DNA of 64,000 bases. Origin: Agaricus subrufescens (Eukaryota; Basidiomycota; Agaricomycetes; Agaricales; Agaricaceae). The DNA lies in contig CM057063.1 in NCBI GenBank assembly GCA_029945375.1, positions 1,857,894 to 1,921,893 of the forward strand. Reading direction: 5' to 3'. Shown piece after piece: positions 50,141 through 61,410 of this stretch. Made by a program: the position numbers and the translations under genes. Below the pieces are notes generated by a model. It made no database searches, had not been told where the DNA came from, and saw only the letters and a program-made list of their open reading frames with translations. Each line of letters starts with the position of its first letter. Within the stretch, counting starts at the first letter, position 1.

Positions 50141-50379
50141 AAGTCAGTACTGTGGCTCAGGTGTTTAAGTGGCTTGCTGCGTGGTCTTGCTCCCAGGAGG
50201 TCTGGCGTTCAATTCCCAGTGGTGCCGACGGGTCAAACAGGCCATATATAAGTTCTGCCTGTTGGCTCATGCTGCCATATATAGCTGTATTAGGCAATAA
50301 ATTTTGCTGTCCTCGGCACTATAAGATTGTAATCTGAAGAAAAGATTGTAATCTCAACAAAAGATTGTAAGCTCTCCAT
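50141..50379 (+). mobile_element. tRNA-derived SINE-like element
   Basis: The 5' part looks like a tRNA. TGGCTCAGGTGTTTAAGTGG (about 50152-50171) resembles the A box and D arm. GGCGTTCAATTCC (about 50204-50216), flanked by CTGG/CCAG pairing, resembles the B box and T arm. An unrelated body of about 100 nt follows, then three copies of a 19-nt unit (AAGATTGTAATCTGAAGAA and variants, starting 50323, 50342 and 50361). Internal pol III boxes plus body plus short tandem tail is the SINE layout. I could not define target-site duplications. It lies between the two halves of the 7-TM copy 2. Confidence 0.6.
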
Positions 50380-50882
50380 TCTTCGCCATTGTTCAGGAAG
50401 CATACATTATATACAATATATTCAGCACGTTTCAATTTTAGTTTTCACCTTGCTTGAAACTTTAGACATAGTGGTATACTTTACACATTGCCGTTGAATT
50501 CTAAAGCCTTACATTTTTTGAGCCGTTTTGCTGATGACTGTTGCAGTTTGCCTCGGTATAATGTGAGTTTTTCTCCTGCTACTGGAAATTTCTAGTTACC
50601 GATTCCTGTTTGCAGTGTGTGCATCACTTCGATAACCGTATTCTCAAAAGGACAGCAGCCTTACGCTGCCTTTGAATGTCTAGCAGGTAAGCCATAGTCA
50701 AAATAGTCAAAATTTGGGCGTCTCTGACAACAGGCTTTTAGTCCCACTGGCGGTCTTTTTACTATTCGGAACTCAGACGGTACGATAAGCAGGGAACATT
50801 AATCAATACATGAATCTAATTGAATGTAGGATATTTTACAATGTTGGGCGTGTAAGAGGCATAAGGGAGCATCCACTCCTTG

Positions 50883-51273
50883 ACGGAGATAAATATTTTT
50901 ATTTATTCTATGTAGTACATTGTTAACATCCTTTGTAATATGTTTCAAAGCACCTGAGTTGTGTCTGTCCGCATTACAGTCATGTTTCAACTACTTTGTC
51001 CGTGTTTTTATTTGCATATATCAAACCTACCATGAGCGGCTGATATTTAAGGACGGGGCCTCGGCCTCGATGCTTCACGCGTAGGGAGAAGGGCGTATGC
51101 CGTCGCCAGGGAGGTTGATAACCTCACAAAAACAAACAAGTAATCTTGACCTCAAACTGATCATGGGTACAAATCAATCAAGGAACCCCATCGAACCTAA
51201 AGTCATCATCCTCTATCATCAGATGCCACGATCATCATCTTGAGCATAAGTGAAGACACTTACCACATTCGTA
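50883..51273. other. Short intergenic region between convergent 7-TM genes
   Basis: It lies between the 3' end of split copy 2 (+) and the stop of copy 3 (-). No gene was recognised. Confidence 0.4.
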
Positions 51274-52693
51274 TCATGTCCCCAAATGAGTTGAATTTCT
51301 CACAGATATCATTTCGAGCGAGATAGAAATTTGGGACGTGAAAGATATGTCTTCTTCTTCCGGAACTCGTTTGCGCCAGAATAGCCATACCCGCATTATG
51401 TCCTGATAAGAGAATGAGATACTTCCGTTCTCTTTCAAGTTATCAACAGGTACTGACCCTCTGTGTTCCGAATACAATGGCCACGAATAGTGGCACTAAA
51501 AGGAGCTGTTTTAGCATCGTGCCACTCTTCTACCCATAACCTGCAGCAACGTACTGAAAGGCAGAGATAAAGACCAGCTTCCAAGACCACCCCGAGTTTT
51601 CGAAAGTGAATAGATGCTGATACTTGAGATTTGTTTTAGAAGTGTGATAACATTGGATTATATTGAAAAGGCTTACCCGATAGCAATGAGCATTCCACCT
51701 GTCAAGATTGCGGAACGAATATATAGGGACAAATATCTCCGGATTGTCTTATATTTTAAGCGACGGAACTCCTGTCGATTTGAGTGCATGATTATCCCGG
51801 ACAGAACTATCAAAGAAAAGGGAGTGAGTTTCTTTTGGCCTGATCATTGCTAACCGGAGCTACTAACCTTCAAAGTAAAGGGCAACGACGGTGGCCAATA
51901 TGACTATTATTGCGCTCACGAGCGTCCTAAACAGTGGCATGTTGATATACGATAGAAAATAATCGTGGACTAGAGCCTTACGGTTCAAGATGCTCCACAC
52001 GGCAGAAGGGAACACCTGGTGACCGTTGTGTGGAACTCATATTCCCGCTGTAGATTACGAACTGAGGTTATAGCTCAATGAGTGCAGGTCTCGTTGCCAC
52101 GTTTTGATGAACTGACCAGTATCACATGGAGTGTGGCCAGCACAAGAGTTAACCAAGGAAGTATGATAAGCTAAAGAAATAAGTCGTCACTAGACCGTAG
52201 CGATGTAAATGTTGGCTACTCACCAGAAGCTCCAGTCTACGCGGCTTTGTGAATTGCAGCTGGTGTAGTGGTTCAAGAGACATATAGAACTACAAGCAAC
52301 ACTTGAGAATCAATGAATGATGCGCCAGAGATGATACCTACATCAATTATAAAGCAAGCTGATCCGACAGCACAGCTATGCGGCTTGTCAGTACCGGCGT
52401 TTGTAATAATCAAGAACGACAAGGAAACGGACGACGTACGCCGACGGGCAAGCATATATGAGACTTGCCTGTAGGAGACACAGGGCACGAGGGGGCTCAC
52501 TGCTCTGAAATCCAAACAGGAGCATATACGACACGCAGTATATCATCCATTGGGCCTTCTGCCCATACCAGACTTTCCTCCTTTGAACGTATTTGGAAAA
52601 ATAGGCGGTTGAGACGATAGCTAAAAGGAATACAAAGGAGAGAACCGTCATAGTGTCGAAAAAGACGAAAGGGGCACGGGCGATAGCATCCAT
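51274..52693 (-). CDS. Seven-transmembrane protein, expanded agaricomycete family, copy 3
   Basis: The ATG at 52693 begins MDAIARAPFVFFDTMTVLSF. Exons in order encode TM1 (SFVFLLAIVSTAYFS), RRKVWYGQKAQWMIYCVSYM, RALCLLQASLIYACPSA, ACAVGSACFIID, FYMSLEPLHQLQFTKPRRLE, TM3 LIILPWLTLVLATLHVIL, TM4 TLVSAIIVILATVVALYFE, a loop with MHSNRQEFRRLKYKTIRRYL, TM5/6 YIRSAILTGGMLIAIG, TM7 LLLVPLFVAIVFGTQR and a last exon DIMRVWLFWRKRVPEEEDIS. The last donor (CAGAGG|GTCAGT) is clear. It shares exon order and the FGTQRDIM end with copies 1 and 2. About ten exons; exact joins near TM6 are uncertain. Receptor-like topology, function unknown. Confidence 0.75.
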
Positions 52694-53090
52694 GCTATGC
52701 ACACAAGAGTACAAGGGGATCGAGAAGACAAGAAGATTCTCACTCCTGCAACAGTTATATGGACGTGTTGACACAGAAAGAAGTCGATGATGATCACTCA
52801 CTATTTGATAGTTTCATCGCGGGTGAAAGATCTGCGGACAATTGCGGCTGTCCGCCCGGCTGTGTTGGCGTATGTAGTGTGCAGTGTACAATGTACATGC
52901 TAAGTCACGTGACTTAATTGCTCGTATTTGATCGTGTGAGTGACGTCATGTGCACGTATCCGGTGACGTCCCCAGATTAGGGCTGCAAGTCAGTCGAGGA
53001 AAGATAGAAGGGGCCCGGTGGAGACATAGTGGGAATAAATATATAAACCCAACTAGGTCTCACTTCTGTCCCCTCACTTTCACCGTCACT
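52694..53090. other. Divergent promoter region
   Basis: It lies between 7-TM copy 3 (-) and the mitochondrial-type protein (+). It contains short palindromic GTCACGTGAC-like and GTGACGTCA-like sequence around 52905-52970, which resembles bZIP/CRE-type sites, and a TATA box near the right end. Confidence 0.45.
53042..53047 (+). promoter_or_regulatory. Putative TATA box of the mitochondrial-type gene
   Basis: TATAAA occurs within ATATATAAACCC, 44 bp before the ATG at 53091, a plausible spacing for a fungal promoter with a short leader. The evidence is sequence only. Confidence 0.4.
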
Positions 53091-53936
53091 ATGTCCATCG
53101 CTCTCCGTGCACGAACAGCTTTGAGGGCAACCTCGCGGACGGCTGCCATCACTTCCGCAAACTTTATGAGACATAGTTCCGGCAGGTAGTCCTCCTATCT
53201 CTTGTCCTGGTTGATAGATAAGGTTTGGCTCAACATTCCCTGTTAAACACAGGGGTACTAGCAGGTGGTCCACACTATTGACGTCCCAACACGAGGGTCA
53301 ATGCTAACCAGCCACCACATTCAGCACGATGCACGACAACGATCCGGAGGTGAGAGTCAAACCTCGAGGTCTGCATCTCCGGACTAGACTGATCAATATG
53401 GCCCTTAGCTTCTGGAGCTCGAGAAACATCGCAATCTTACCAATTCGCAACACAAGACTTCCACGCCGCACCAGAAGGAGGCCCCGGGTTGGAATGAATA
53501 CCTCGCCAGTCAATCAGAAGCAAATGTAAAAGTGCGCGACTGCGTTATCGTTCCCTTGATAAAACCTGGTTGACATGTCGACAGGCAGACAAGTCAACAG
53601 CTCCTCTCTCAGACCTCCAGGCCGAGACGGTCAACTATATAAGGGCCCGGCATCATGATGTTGAGACATCGGAGAATACCACGGCCCTTTACACTCACGA
53701 TGTAGTCTCTGGACCTCTGTCAGGCGCCAAAGGCAAAGAAGAAGTGCATTTCCATGAAGGTACGGAGATCATCGTCAACGGTGGGAAGAGAGAAATTTAT
53801 GATTCAATAGAAGCGGAGCTTAGGCGCAAAATACGACCCACTGAGAGTGAAGAGGATGTGAGATCCGCTGTTTTCTTGTTCCATCACGTACATGTTGACT
53901 CAATTGCAGGTAAAAGCCGACCGAGGGGAAATTTAA
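53091..53936 (+). CDS. Conserved-looking protein with mitochondrial presequence, function unknown
   Basis: Exons 53091-53185, 53325-53349, 53409-53531, 53585-53857 and 53910-53936 add to 543 nt, 180 aa. The N-terminus MSIALRARTALRATSRTAAI is rich in Arg, Ser and Ala with no acids, a typical mitochondrial targeting sequence. The body contains DNDPELLELEKHRNLTN, EAPGWNEYLASQSEANVKAD and LQAETVNYIRARHHD, all polar and helical, and ends SEEDVKADRGEI. There is no membrane helix. I cannot assign a function; it may be a matrix protein. The first intron (139 nt) is the least certain join. Confidence 0.72.
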
Positions 53937-54138
53937 CGCTAAATGGGGAGCCTAGTTATTGGTTTTTGGGGGCTCGCACTCTGCAATGCTTTGGTATTCA
54001 TTGTAAGATGTCGAGCTAATATGTATGGTTAACTCCGGAGCGTTTTGCTCTTGGTTAGATATCAAGGACAACGACTTCATTAGTGAACTTTGAAATATAG
54101 TTGACTTGTACTATATTCTATGCGAGACAGATTCGCTC

Positions 54139-56337
54139 TTACTCTTCCGCCTCTCCAGCGACAATCACATCATCTAGCAAAAAACGATCAGCATGTAGTC
54201 AAGGGTAGCACGAGGAAAAGTTGTTTACCAATCTTGAGAACCGCACGAACAAGCTGGAAGACATCAGAAACATGTACCCGTATTTTGGGGAGGGACGTAC
54301 TTGAGTGGCCAATAGATACTGTTGCCGTTTTGATATAAGAGGATCATACACGAATTGCTTCTTCATGTCTAAGATATTGCTTCATTAGCATGAAAACGAA
54401 TCACGAGCCAAAATTATGTACCGTTGTCACCCTTATCTAGGCAATCGATTCCAAGCCGTGGGTTTTTTTCGGTAATTTGTCTACTGCGAACTTCCGCAAG
54501 GGTGTCTATGGGAGACAAACCACTGTTTTCAGCGAGTGCCAAGGGAATAGCTTCCAGTGCGGAAGCGAAGGCTCGCATGGCGTATTGTTCAATTGATGGG
54601 ATCTACAAGGACAAACGTTTGCACGTCAGGGTCATTTAGTACATGTCAGGGTATAGGAGCTTACCTCATCGGCAGCTTTCGCTACGGCAATCGCAGAGCT
54701 GATTTCCGCCGCACCACCACCATATACGACGCGATTGTCTACAACCAGGTTTCGTACTGCGCAGATGGCATCATGTAGCGCCCGTTTTGCCTCATCGACA
54801 ATCTGCAAAGCGAAAATCAGAAAGATCAAAACAAAGAATGCATGATGACTGACCATCTTGTTGCTCCCCCTGACGAAGACGGTCACTGCCCTGCTGTTGG
54901 CGCAGTCTTCAATGACAAGCATCTTGTCTCTTGTGGTACCAAAGCTGAGCTCGCGCACCACACCCGCGGTCCCAAGTTTTGCGGCTGTAAGGTCCTCGAA
55001 GCGGGGGACTATGCGGCCTTGCGTAGCAATTGCGATCAGCTAAACGCCGATGAGCGGAGTGATATATGGGGGATGTCGAGTAAGATTACCTCAATTTCGG
55101 GGCCACCCACCCACCGTACAGCAGGAAGTTCATTTTGCAGTAATAAGTGGTTTGCTTCGTCATCAAAACCCCACTGACAGATTACCAGATTGGCACCGGT
55201 GTCTTTCACCCTTTTGATCATGTCGTTGAACTTTTCCTTCTCGTATTCCCGTAACCGCTTGAACTCCTCTACACTGGTGATGTCAAGCTTGTGTTTTGTT
55301 TTGGGGCGGGGTGGCTCAAAGGGGCATGTGAGGATGGCGAGCTTGGCATCTTTTACAGAGGAGGGCATTTGTGGGTGCGAGAAGTCTTTATCGACGAGAA
55401 CGCCTCGGATGAGTCGCGTATCAGCGAGGGATCCACCGACTTTTCCCTCGACTTTTATGAGGTCGAATGACACGTCTTTTCGTTGCAGGTCGGCCACTGT
55501 GAGGACAGCGTCGACAGCGATCTGAGCAAATTGTCGGTGCTCTTTTGACACACTAGATGGTGGCAGTCAAATCAATCGAGCGGAGAAAAACTGGACGCAT
55601 ACATCTTACTGCCTATGCTGGTCATTGCGGTCTTGAGGAGATTTTCGGTGTTGTCACGCGAGAACTCGACGCTGTCGCTTATGCGGTCGAGTTCTTCAAC
55701 GGCGACAGCACAAGCGCGATCGAATCCGTCGGCAATGCGGATAGGGTGAATTCCGCGATCGAGGAGCTCTTCACTCTTTTCTAGCAGTGCGCCAGCAAGG
55801 ACTATCCGTCGGGAGTGAGTATGGCTGAACGGGTCAAATTTTTCGATTCGGGACATGTACCAACTACACCGGTAGTTCCGTCGCCGATCTCGTCGTCTTG
55901 GCTTTTTGACAGTTGTACCAGAAGCTTTGCGATCTGGTGTTCGACCTCCATCTGGCTGAGGATGGTGGCGCCGTCGTTGGTGACGGAGATTTCGCCATCA
56001 GGGGAGATCAGGATTTTATCAAGGCCTGCAAAAAGTAATGAATACACGATCGCGAGGGTGGCGGGAGGGTAGACGCGCCTCGCGGGCCAAGAGAAGTGCG
56101 GATGATGTTTGCGACGGTGCGCGCGGCGAGGATGTGCGCCTGGGGGGCTAAGCGGAGGGCGGGGAGAGCAGCGAGAGAAACGGACCTTGATGGCCTCTGG
56201 GCCGTGGACGCGGGTCTTCTTGGCCTGTTCGCGGAGGATGATGAAGGGCCTGCCATACTGCGGGGACGTCAGCGGGGGCGAGGACGCTGCGGGGCACGGA
56301 CCTCGTCTGTCGCATACACTGCAGAGTTGGGATCCAT
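54139..56337 (-). CDS. CCT5: T-complex protein 1 subunit epsilon (CCT5)
   Basis: This is a subunit of the cytosolic CCT/TRiC chaperonin that folds actin and tubulin. Twelve exons from the ATG at 56337 to the TAA at 54139-54141 sum to 1629 nt, 542 aa. Family landmarks: [18 protein letters not shown] at the N-terminus, [59 protein letters not shown] (ATP site), [36 protein letters not shown] (second nucleotide-site block) and [20 protein letters not shown] near the end, finishing [11 protein letters not shown]. The third intron (56026-56078) begins GC rather than GT. It is divergent from the PP2A gene with 133 bp between start codons. Confidence 0.95.
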
Positions 56338-56470
56338 GGGGGCGCGGGGCAGGAGCCGTGATGCATGATGCGTGACGTGACGGGCCGAATCAGCACCAGC
56401 TCGTTTTCCATCTTCCCCCCATACCACATTCCATCTCCGCCCCCCGCCCGCCAGTTCGCAAAAAAAAAAA

Positions 56471-57942
56471 ATGGAGCACGAGATCGACGGCTGGATCGAG
56501 CAGCTCAGCCAGTGCAAACAGCTCTCGGAGGGCGACGTCAAGAAGCTCTGCGACAAGGTTCGTCCCCTTCCTCGGATAAGCCCACAGCTGCCCTCCGCCT
56601 CCCGCCTCTTTCTATCGCCTCGTTCCGCTGCATCGCTTACACCCCATCGCCCCGCCCCTTCCAGACGCGCGAGATCTTGATGGACGAGTCCAACGTACAG
56701 CCCGTGAGGTGTCCAGTGACCGTCTGCGGAGACATTCATGGGCAATTCGTGAGCAAACGGCCCCTCTCCCTGCTCCCTAGGCGCTTATTTTCCTTCCACG
56801 CCGTTCCAGCACGATCTCTCTGAGCTTTTCCGCATCGGGGGAAATTCTCCAGATACCAACTACCTCTTCATGGGCGACTATGTCGATCGCGGTTATTATT
56901 CTGTCGAAACCGTGACTTTGCTCGTCGCTCTCAAGCTTCGCTACCGGGACCGCGTAACAATCCTCCGCGGAAACCACGAATCCAGGCAGATTACGCAAGT
57001 ATACGGCTTCTACGACGAGTGCCTTCGAAAATACGGAAACGCCAATGTGTGGCGATTCTTCACCGACCTCTTTGATTTCCTCCCTCTCACCGCCCTTATT
57101 GACAACCAAGTATGTTGCTTTCAGTTCATTTACCTCCCCTATTCCCCAGTCGGTCCACTTGCCTCGTCATCGCAGACCTCCTAGACGCTTTTTGTGTCGT
57201 ACAAAACAAGGGGTGTGGCTGTTGTGTACCGCTCTGGTTTTCCCATCAACCACCACTGACCCGATGACGCACTTCCAGATCTTTTGCCTTCATGGCGGCC
57301 TATCACCATCTATCGACACCCTTGACCACGTGAGATCCATAGACCGGGTACAAGAAGTACCACATGAAGGGCCAATGTGCGACCTCCTCTGGTCAGACCC
57401 CGACGATCGTTGTGGATGGGGTATTTCACCTCGTGGTGCTGGTTATACCTTTGGACAAGACATCTCGGAGGCGTTCAATCATAATAATGGACTTACGTTG
57501 GTCGCCCGAGCCCATCAGCTGGTGATGGAAGGTACTTGTTTTCATTCCGTTTGTTTTGCCTCCCCAGGGCTGACGCCGAATTGTACATCGCAGGTTATAG
57601 CTGGGGTCAAGATAGAAATGTGGTGACGATCTTCAGTGCCCCTAATTACTGTTATCGCTGTGGAAATCAAGCCGCAATCATGGAAATAGATGAAAAATTA
57701 TCTTACAGCTTGTGAGTGCCTTGCACTGCCACCGATTGATCCTTCGAGTCGATCCTCTCCTGTAGCCTACAATTTGATCCAGCCCCGCGGGCGGGTGAGC
57801 CATTGGTATCACGGAGAGTTCCCGATTATTTCCTCGTGAGTTTTGCACTTCATCCTGCCTTGCAGTGGCTATGGCATACACGTTTCTATGTCCCGTTATT
57901 GTCTCCTACAATGAGTCAACTGACTGTATTCATAAATAGTGA
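56471..57942 (+). CDS. Protein phosphatase 2A catalytic subunit
   Basis: This is the Ser/Thr phosphatase core of PP2A holoenzymes. Exons 56471-56557, 56665-56748, 56810-57109, 57279-57531, 57594-57711 and 57766-57835 encode [100 protein letters not shown] and [15 protein letters not shown], with all metal and active-site residues. The C-terminal tail reads RRVPDYFL, the site whose terminal Leu is methylated in PP2A. No stop codon follows directly: CTC is followed by GTGAGT. A terminal intron 57836-57939 would bring TGA (57940-57942) exactly after the Leu, giving 304 aa; otherwise the frame reads on to 58075. Confidence 0.93.
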
Positions 57943-58610
57943 TCAATATCACCGAATCAAATTAACGTACATATTAACTACGTGTACAAGGACGATAAAC
58001 AAAGAAACGAGAACGAGACGAAACAACCGTAGTCAATCATCCGACTTAACCTTCACTTCTCATGGCTTGCAGTGATGTCATATCATGTCATGTCATAAAT
58101 CCGCTCCCTCGATGGTGGCTTCCCTGTAGTATATACGGCACATACATAAACATTTCTCACTCTGGATCTCCTCGTCCTGTCTCAATTTCCTGTTTTTTCT
58201 CCGCCTCTCCCCCTTACGTGTAGGATGTCAATTTACAAGTTTCAAGCGGTTTTTTCTTTCTTTTCTCTCTTTTCCTTCGTATGTGAAGGAATTTCTCGAT
58301 ACCCGCCTGCCAGTTTTTCTTTTCATCCTTTTTTTTCTTTTCCGCTGTTCTGCTGCTGTGATAGACTACGATTCATAATGCATCAAAAATGGACGGTTTC
58401 TCTCCCTCAGGTTATGCATCTGGCGAATTTGAACTCTTCGTGACGTCAGTCCGTGTTAAAGAGCTTGATATTCCTGGCATAGGAAAACCCTCTGGCACGT
58501 TCCCCGTCGTTCCCCTGTGGTTTATTGGCGGAAGCATACCGCTCGAGGAACAACTCCCTGACTACCCAGGATTCGTTGCCAAGTGTTCATGGAACTTGAT
58601 GCTAATCTAT
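57943..58610. other. Intergenic region between convergent PP2A and P450 genes
   Basis: It holds 3' UTRs. A plus-strand frame at 58389-58646 (starting MDGFSPSGYASGEF) overlaps the P450 3' end and has no family features I can name. It is probably not coding. Confidence 0.4.
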
Positions 58611-60769
58611 CTATATACAATCTACATTCATATACTCGTGAAGTAAGCCCTCGACATCTTTCTCTTTCCGAGGTGTGATTTTGAATTTGAAGGGTAACGG
58701 ATGCCTAGAGTACATTATTGTTGTAATATTCAGTCAGCCAGCCATTCACACAACTTCCCGTAGAGATGTGAACTCACGAAGTGATCGACGCGGGTGAAAA
58801 TTGTGGAGTTACCTCGATAGCCTTTCCATTAGCATCTAGCGCGGGCACAATATCAAAAAGACACAGAAGGGAGGCGGCCGTAATTTGTAGCATCGATATT
58901 GCTATATGGGAACCAGGGCAAACTCTACATATTCCCAATATGAGAAATATTTCTTTAAATATATTTAATGCGAACATGGTAAGCATTACCTTCTACCAAA
59001 ACCGAATGCAACGTCTGCTGGATCGAGGAGATTGTCATTCATGAAGAACCGTTCGGGATCAAATTTCTCTGGGTCTGGAAAAACATTCTCATCGTGGAGC
59101 ATGGCACTGACAAAGATATTCGACGGGGTTAGCTCTCCTCGCAGTCAATGTCGTTAAGAAGAAAACATTACTATATGTTCGATATCACCAGGCAATCCTT
59201 TGGAATGTAGTATCCTTCATACACGTCTTCTTCAGTGTTCGCATGAGGTGCTCCTAGAGGCCCGATGGGATTCCACCTGACGCAATCTATGACGTTATGA
59301 ATTCTTAATTCAATGAAGGGGGAGCACACACCTTAAGACTTCTTTGATTATAGCGGAAAAATACGGGAGCTCATTTAGATCCGAGAAGGTCGGCAGCCTC
59401 TGATGCCCCACGACAGAATCAATTTCAGACTGAGCACGACATTGAACATCTTGGCACGTCAGCATTGCGAGAATGAATGTCATTATTGCACCGGTGGTCG
59501 TTTCAGCTCCAGCTGTGGATGCCCGTCAGGATACTGGAACAACGATCAATAAAACGTAGTGAATCACCAGTAAAAATCAGGAATCCGAGCCCTTTGAGAT
59601 CTTCAATTTGGTCTTCAAGGTCCAGCGCACCACGGAAATTCTCCACATTTTCAGAAATGAAACAATGTTGAGCAGTTCCATCCTCCTAGGTCAAGTATTA
59701 CCTGGTGAACAAGCGCATAAGTTCAAGAACCTATAACTTACCATAGCATTTACAGTCCCTTGATAAGCTGCCTCTCGTACCTTGTCTACTTGTCGCATCA
59801 CCTCACGCGCCTCCCTTTTGAATTCAGTGCCAGGGAACCAATCCGGCAAATAACGTAGTTGCGGAATAATATTAACAAGATATTTTATGGGTGCGGACGC
59901 TGCACTCAGATCCTCAAACGCTTTCTGTGCAAATTGAACCAACTGGTCATGACGAGTCTTCACAGGGAGGCCATACGTCATAGATAACGTAACGCCGCTG
60001 ACACAACTTCAAAACCAACCTTGAGTTCTCTCTCGTGAATGAGAAGCAAATGAGATATTTACTTGGTGATATGTTCCGCGGTCTCTTCAGGTATCGCGAA
60101 AATGTTGGGTAACAGAATCTTTTGAACGAAATCTAATTGCTTTTCTTGATCACGAGGTAAGTGTTTCGGGGCAAAATACTGCTGGAACAAACGGCGATGG
60201 TTCCTCCATTCATCGCCGTAAGGCATGTTTACTAAGAACTTTCGCAAGCCTAGGCTAAAGAAATGACTCAATACGTGAGTGTTTTAGTTTCGATGAAGGG
60301 CGAAATAGTCCCACACGTGTTCAATCATGGGAGTTGACAAACTAGTCCCCGAAAAGGTGTCAGGCGTTTCACGAGGCTTTTCATGCATTAGTTTCACTCA
60401 CCGACTTGAGTAGAGCGCTGATCGTTTGTCAAGAAGGTCTTGTGCAATGCGATAATCGTTGATTATTAGAACCGGTTGGCTCAAAGCCTCCAAATAGATG
60501 AGCTTAGTCCCTAAGATGTTGAATGAGATGAATAAGTCAGCTAATCAACCGTGTAAGAGTCTTGTGACCCAACCTAGTTTCTCTCCAAGGCGCTGATAGT
60601 AAACGTGAGCATAGGTGACAGGCATTGAAAACGCATTTCCGAATATAGGCCATCTCGGAAGTCCAGGTGGTAAACGAAAGAGTCTTTGGCGGCGGTTACG
60701 AAGAAAACGGTGGATCAAGTAGCAGAGACAGAAAACAAGACCGTCTTGAACGAGGTTGGGGATGGACAT
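58611..60769 (-). CDS. Cytochrome P450 monooxygenase, tandem copy A
   Basis: This is a membrane-anchored heme-thiolate monooxygenase. The start MSIPNLVQDGL is at 60769, aligning with the start of copy B; an ATG at 60781 is an alternative. An N-terminal anchor (LVFCLCYLIHRFL) precedes the hinge LPPGLPRWPIFGN. Then come PYGDEWRNHRRLFQQYF (helix C), the helix I oxygen-binding motif AGAETTTG, KEVLRW with the ExxR pair, a PDPEKFDPERF segment and the heme-binding loop FGFGRRVCPGSH with the cysteine ligand, split by an intron. About ten exons; the product ends KDVEGLLHEYMNVDCI. The intron order, including the short exon encoding LSTPMIEHV, is the same as in copy B. The closest named type would be the basidiomycete P450s often annotated O-methylsterigmatocystin oxidoreductase-like; the substrate is unknown. 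Confidence 0.9.
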
Positions 60770-61410
60770 AGTGAGAAGCAACGGTCATAGAGGCAGCCGA
60801 AGAGTATTTGTACTCGCAGAACATCCAGTTACTTCAATCAGCTCACACAGTGTCAAATGCTTCTGGAATTCGGGATATAGTGGATGTACCGATCCGATCT
60901 GAATCCAGCTACATTAATGCGTCCAGGATTAGGTCAGAAGCATAAGATATCATTACGGGACGCTCACTTGATCTTTATCAAAGATTAATATGTCAGACAA
61001 TGACGTACTCATATAATGATATATGAACAAGTTATTGGGAGTCTGGGCTCGGAAGTAATGCCGGAAAAAGATGGCCCGGTAGAGCAAATAGAGTGTACCA
61101 ACCAAGGACCTTCAATGGCAGCTCGTCTCGTCTCGTATTCGGTTCTACAGACCAAATTTTGGGGCAATGAGACTGTTTTTGGAAGAGAACAATTTAATTT
61201 CAAATCTACCCACCCCGGGCACTTGGCATGATTACATTGATCGCTGGTCTTCCTTGCGAATCTCCATTTGTCCATTTGTTATATGCAAATATACAGGTTT
61301 GCAGCTGAAAAGGTTTCTGCTGGTATCGAATAATAACACATATTTACAACATATTACGAAAATGAGAAGGCATTCCGGAAACGTACTCGCAATGACCGCT
61401 GATAAACAAG
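60770..61410. other. Spacer between tandem P450 genes
   Basis: It carries the promoter of P450 copy A and the 3' flank of copy B, both on the minus strand. No other feature was seen. Confidence 0.4.

Larger units (their letters stand above)
48715..50882 (+). pseudogene. Split 7-TM paralog, copy 2, interrupted by repeats
   Basis: The 5' half, from the ATG at 48715, encodes TM1/2 (IIIVFDVTAAFVSLLLLLLT and SWFNFIVPTAVYPATYLLQL), CIAQVLLIYAFP, TM3 ILFIPPIVFVLVLVTDLV and TM4 VLFTAAVCLSLFCALLYIY. It decays near 49605-49735. About 0.8 kb later, on the same strand, exons for TM6/7 appear with good splice signals: AVLLMTVAVCLGI, then VCITSITVFSKGQQPYAAFE, then VPLAVFLLFGTQT, then DILQCWACKRH with a stop at about 50880. 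These match the C-terminal exons of copies 1 and 3. The intervening DNA holds 51-nt tandem repeats and a tRNA-like SINE. In the frame that continues into TM6 there is a stop just upstream. One disrupted gene, or two truncated ones, are both possible. Confidence 0.65.

Noticed and set aside
58389..58646. Plus-strand frame MDGFSPSGYASGEF...
   Set aside because: It overlaps the P450 copy A 3' end in antisense, has no recognisable domain, and sits where a 3' UTR is expected.
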